Shown piece after piece: positions 5,909-7,511 of a stretch of DNA of 7,511 bases (the first letter of the stretch is position 1; every line of letters starts with the position of its first letter). Location: the NCBI GenBank assembly GCA_036557885.1, contig DATBGS010000014.1, forward strand, positions 1-7,511, read 5' to 3'. This DNA comes from DATBGS01 sp036557885 (lineage in GTDB: Bacteria; Chloroflexota; Ktedonobacteria; Ktedonobacterales; DATBGS01). The translations under genes and the position numbers were made by a program. The notes beneath the pieces are model-generated. The model searched no databases, was not told the DNA's origin, and was given only the letters and a program-made list of their open reading frames with translations.

Positions 5909-6495
5909 AGCACCACTTCCGAGTAACGAATCAGATCAGCGACCACCGTTGGATAGAGGCGGTGTTCACTGGCGTGGATGCGCCCGGCCAGCGTTTCGGC
6001 GCTATCAGCGGGCAAGATGGGGACGCGCATCTGGGCAATGGGTGGGCCGGTATCTACGCCCTCATCCACAAAGTGGACGGTGACGCCTGTTGCTGCTACT
6101 CCGGCGCGCAGCGCCTGCCCAATGGCATCTTTGCCAGGGAACGCGGGTAACAGCGCCGGATGGATATTGACGATGCGCCCGCGATAGGGTTCCAGCAGCG
6201 TTGGGCCAATGAGACGCATGTAGCCTGCCAGGACAATCCAGCGCACCTGCCGCGCCCGGAGTTCGCGCAAGATGACCTGCTCATAGGCGGCTTTATCGGG
6301 GTAGGCTTTGGGGGTGAGCGCCAACACGGGAATATGCGCCTGCTGCGCTCGCGTGACAGCGTAGCACTCCGGGCGATCAGAGACGACAAGCGCCAGCGTT
6401 GCCGGAAAACTTCCCAGATGAGTCTCGTCAATAAAGCGCTGAAGATTGGAGCCACTGCCAGAGGCAAAGACGGCAAACGCTGGTTTTTCCGTCAC
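5896..6495 (-). CDS. purN: Phosphoribosylglycinamide formyltransferase
   Basis: PurN transfers a formyl group from 10-formyltetrahydrofolate to glycinamide ribonucleotide, giving FGAR in purine synthesis. From the chosen GTG the protein is 199 residues, typical for the family. It starts VTEKPAFAVFASGSGSNLQ, whose Gly/Ser loop binds the substrate phosphate. The active-site segment IVNIHPALLPAFPGKDA gives N110 and H112. VHFVDEGVDTGPPIAQ around 140-153 supplies the conserved Asp residues. GTG at 6495 was preferred to an upstream in-frame start at 6573 because homology begins there, AGAGGA precedes it on the minus strand, and it shares GTGA with the purM stop. The extra 26 residues from 6573 are His/Arg-rich and lie inside purM. 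The 4-nt overlap implies translational coupling to purM. The 3' end runs 13 nt into pheA on the opposite strand. Confidence 0.94.
   Translation of the reverse strand: MTEKPAFAVFASGSGSNLQRFIDETHLGSFPATLALVVSDRPECYAVTRAQQAHIPVLALTPKAYPDKAAYEQVILRELRARQVRWIVLAGYMRLIGPTLLEPYRGRIVNIHPALLPAFPGKDAIGQALRAGVAATGVTVHFVDEGVDTGPPIAQMRVPILPADSAETLAGRIHASEHRLYPTVVADLIRYSEVVLQQA
6492..6495 (-). other. purM-purN stop/start overlap (GTGA)
   Basis: On the minus strand the purN GTG (6495-6493) and the purM TGA (6494-6492) share bases. AGAGGA lies just upstream inside purM. This arrangement typically gives translational coupling and supports a purMN operon. Confidence 0.85.
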
Positions 6496-7511
6496 GATTT
6501 CCTCTCTCGCCAGTCCCCCATGCGCTCCACTTGGCCGGTGCCGGGGCGAATGGTGCCGATGCGATATGCGCACTCGCCTAGTTCTGCGGCGCGGGCAATC
6601 ACGGCCTCAGCCGTCTCAGCGGGCACGACGAGCACAAAGCCAACGCCCATGTTGAAGGTTTGGAATAACTCATCATCGCTGAGCTTGCCCAATCCGGCCA
6701 GAAAAGCAAAAATCGGTGGCACCGACCAGGAGCCGAGCATCAATTCAACATCCCGACGCTGGCTGAGCATGCGCGGGACGTTATTGGTCAGTCCGCCGCC
6801 GGTGATGTGTGCCATGCCATGAATGGGGAACTCGTTGAGCAGCGTCAAGACCGACTTCACGTAGATGCGCGTGGGAGTGAGCAAGGTTTCGCCCAGCGTT
6901 GTACCTACTCCGCGATCATCGCCAAACGGCTCGTCTAACGAGCGACCAGCATCCGAGAGGAGTTTGCGCACTAACGAGAAGCCGTTGGAATGGACGCCGG
7001 ATGAGGCCAGCCCGATGACGGCGTCGCCCGCTGCGATGGCGCTGTGGTCAATCATCTTATCGCGGTTGACGATGCCCACCGCAAAACCGGCCAGATCATA
7101 TTCGCCTTCCGGGTACATGCCTGGCATTTCGGCGGTTTCCCCGCCAATCAGTGCGCAGCCCGCCTGCGCGCAGCCATCGGCCACGCCGCGCACCACCTGC
7201 TCGGCTACCTGCGGGTCCAGCTTGCCGGTGGCAAAGTAATCAAGAAAGAACAGCGGTTCCGCGCCCATCACCAGCACATCATTGACGCACATAGCGACAC
7301 AATCAATGCCAATTGTGTCGTGGCGATGCAGGGCAAAGGCCAGCTTGAGCTTGGTGCCCACGCCATCCGTCCCAGACACCAGCACCGGCTGCGGGTAGCG
7401 GTCTATGGGCACAGCAAAACCACCGCTAAAGCCGCCCAGGGCCGTCAGCACTTCGGGGCGCCAGGTGCGCGCGGCATGCGGCGCGTAGGCGCGGGCTGCC
7501 GCGTCGCCCGC
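6492..7511 (-). CDS. purM: Phosphoribosylformylglycinamidine cyclo-ligase (AIR synthetase), 5' end cut by window
   Basis: PurM closes the imidazole ring, converting FGAM and ATP to aminoimidazole ribonucleotide. The visible part is 339 residues plus a TGA stop. The frame stays open to the window edge, so the true start lies outside. The first visible residues, AGDAAARAYAPHAARTWRP, match the position of the family's N-terminal region, and full-length enzymes are about 345 residues, so only a short N-terminal piece should be missing. Motifs in order: LVSGTDGVGTKLKLA, DCVAMCVNDVLVMGAEPLF, ALIGGETAEMPGMY, GEYDLAGFAVGIVNRD, LASSGVHSNGFSLVRK, the Gly-rich HITGGGLTNNVPRML and NMGVGFVLVVP. These are the ATP- and substrate-binding elements of the PurM/PurL-type fold. 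It is followed directly by purN with a 4-nt overlap, so the two are co-transcribed. Other purine genes probably lie upstream of it, beyond the right edge. Confidence 0.95.
   Translation of the reverse strand, partial: AGDAAARAYAPHAARTWRPEVLTALGGFSGGFAVPIDRYPQPVLVSGTDGVGTKLKLAFALHRHDTIGIDCVAMCVNDVLVMGAEPLFFLDYFATGKLDPQVAEQVVRGVADGCAQAGCALIGGETAEMPGMYPEGEYDLAGFAVGIVNRDKMIDHSAIAAGDAVIGLASSGVHSNGFSLVRKLLSDAGRSLDEPFGDDRGVGTTLGETLLTPTRIYVKSVLTLLNEFPIHGMAHITGGGLTNNVPRMLSQRRDVELMLGSWSVPPIFAFLAGLGKLSDDELFQTFNMGVGFVLVVPAETAEAVIARAAELGECAYRIGTIRPGTGQVERMGDWRERKS

Noticed and set aside
6496..6573. purN start at 6573 with 26 extra residues
   Set aside because: The extension is His/Arg-rich, lies within purM coding sequence and precedes the family's usual N-terminus. 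The GTG at 6495 has a ribosome-binding site and a coupled overlap.
7449..7451. GTG at 7451 as the purM start
   Set aside because: The frame continues open to the window edge, and the residues upstream resemble the expected PurM N-terminal region, so the start is outside the window.

Overview
The window is dense bacterial chromosomal DNA, GC-rich by eye outside one short A-rich gap. It carries amino-acid and purine biosynthesis genes. There is no sign of phage, transposon, plasmid or defence genes. Taxonomy cannot be fixed from this stretch. The GC-rich coding, the Shine-Dalgarno-led overlapping genes, the archaeal/fungal-type aspartate-semialdehyde dehydrogenase and the fused homoserine kinase-threonine synthase would fit a Chloroflexota-like or other deep-branching free-living bacterium, but that is a low-confidence inference.

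Plus strand, 80-5908: a four-gene cluster. It starts with a single ORF encoding homoserine kinase fused to threonine synthase (ThrB-ThrC, 760 aa). Aspartate kinase (lysC) overlaps it by 7 nt, and aspartate-semialdehyde dehydrogenase (asd) follows 12 nt later. After a 136-nt gap comes prephenate dehydratase (pheA). The first three genes cover aspartate to aspartate semialdehyde (LysC, Asd) and homoserine to threonine (ThrB, ThrC). Homoserine dehydrogenase, the step between, is not in the window. PheA belongs to phenylalanine synthesis and is the functional outlier.

Gap 4921-5056: about 38% GC, A- and purine-rich. It holds three perfect copies of an 18-bp direct repeat spaced 53 and 52 bp apart. 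The second and third copies belong to a longer imperfect 52-bp duplication that includes the ribosome-binding region and the first codons of pheA. The upstream duplicate keeps a better Shine-Dalgarno sequence and a GTG start, and opens a 21-codon reading frame that overlaps the pheA start out of frame. This is the least explained part of the window.

Minus strand, 7511-5896: purM (AIR synthetase, 5' end cut by the window edge) followed by purN (GAR transformylase), coupled by a 4-nt GTGA stop/start overlap. purN and pheA converge and overlap by 13 bp at their 3' ends, so no room is left for a conventional intergenic terminator between the two transcription units.
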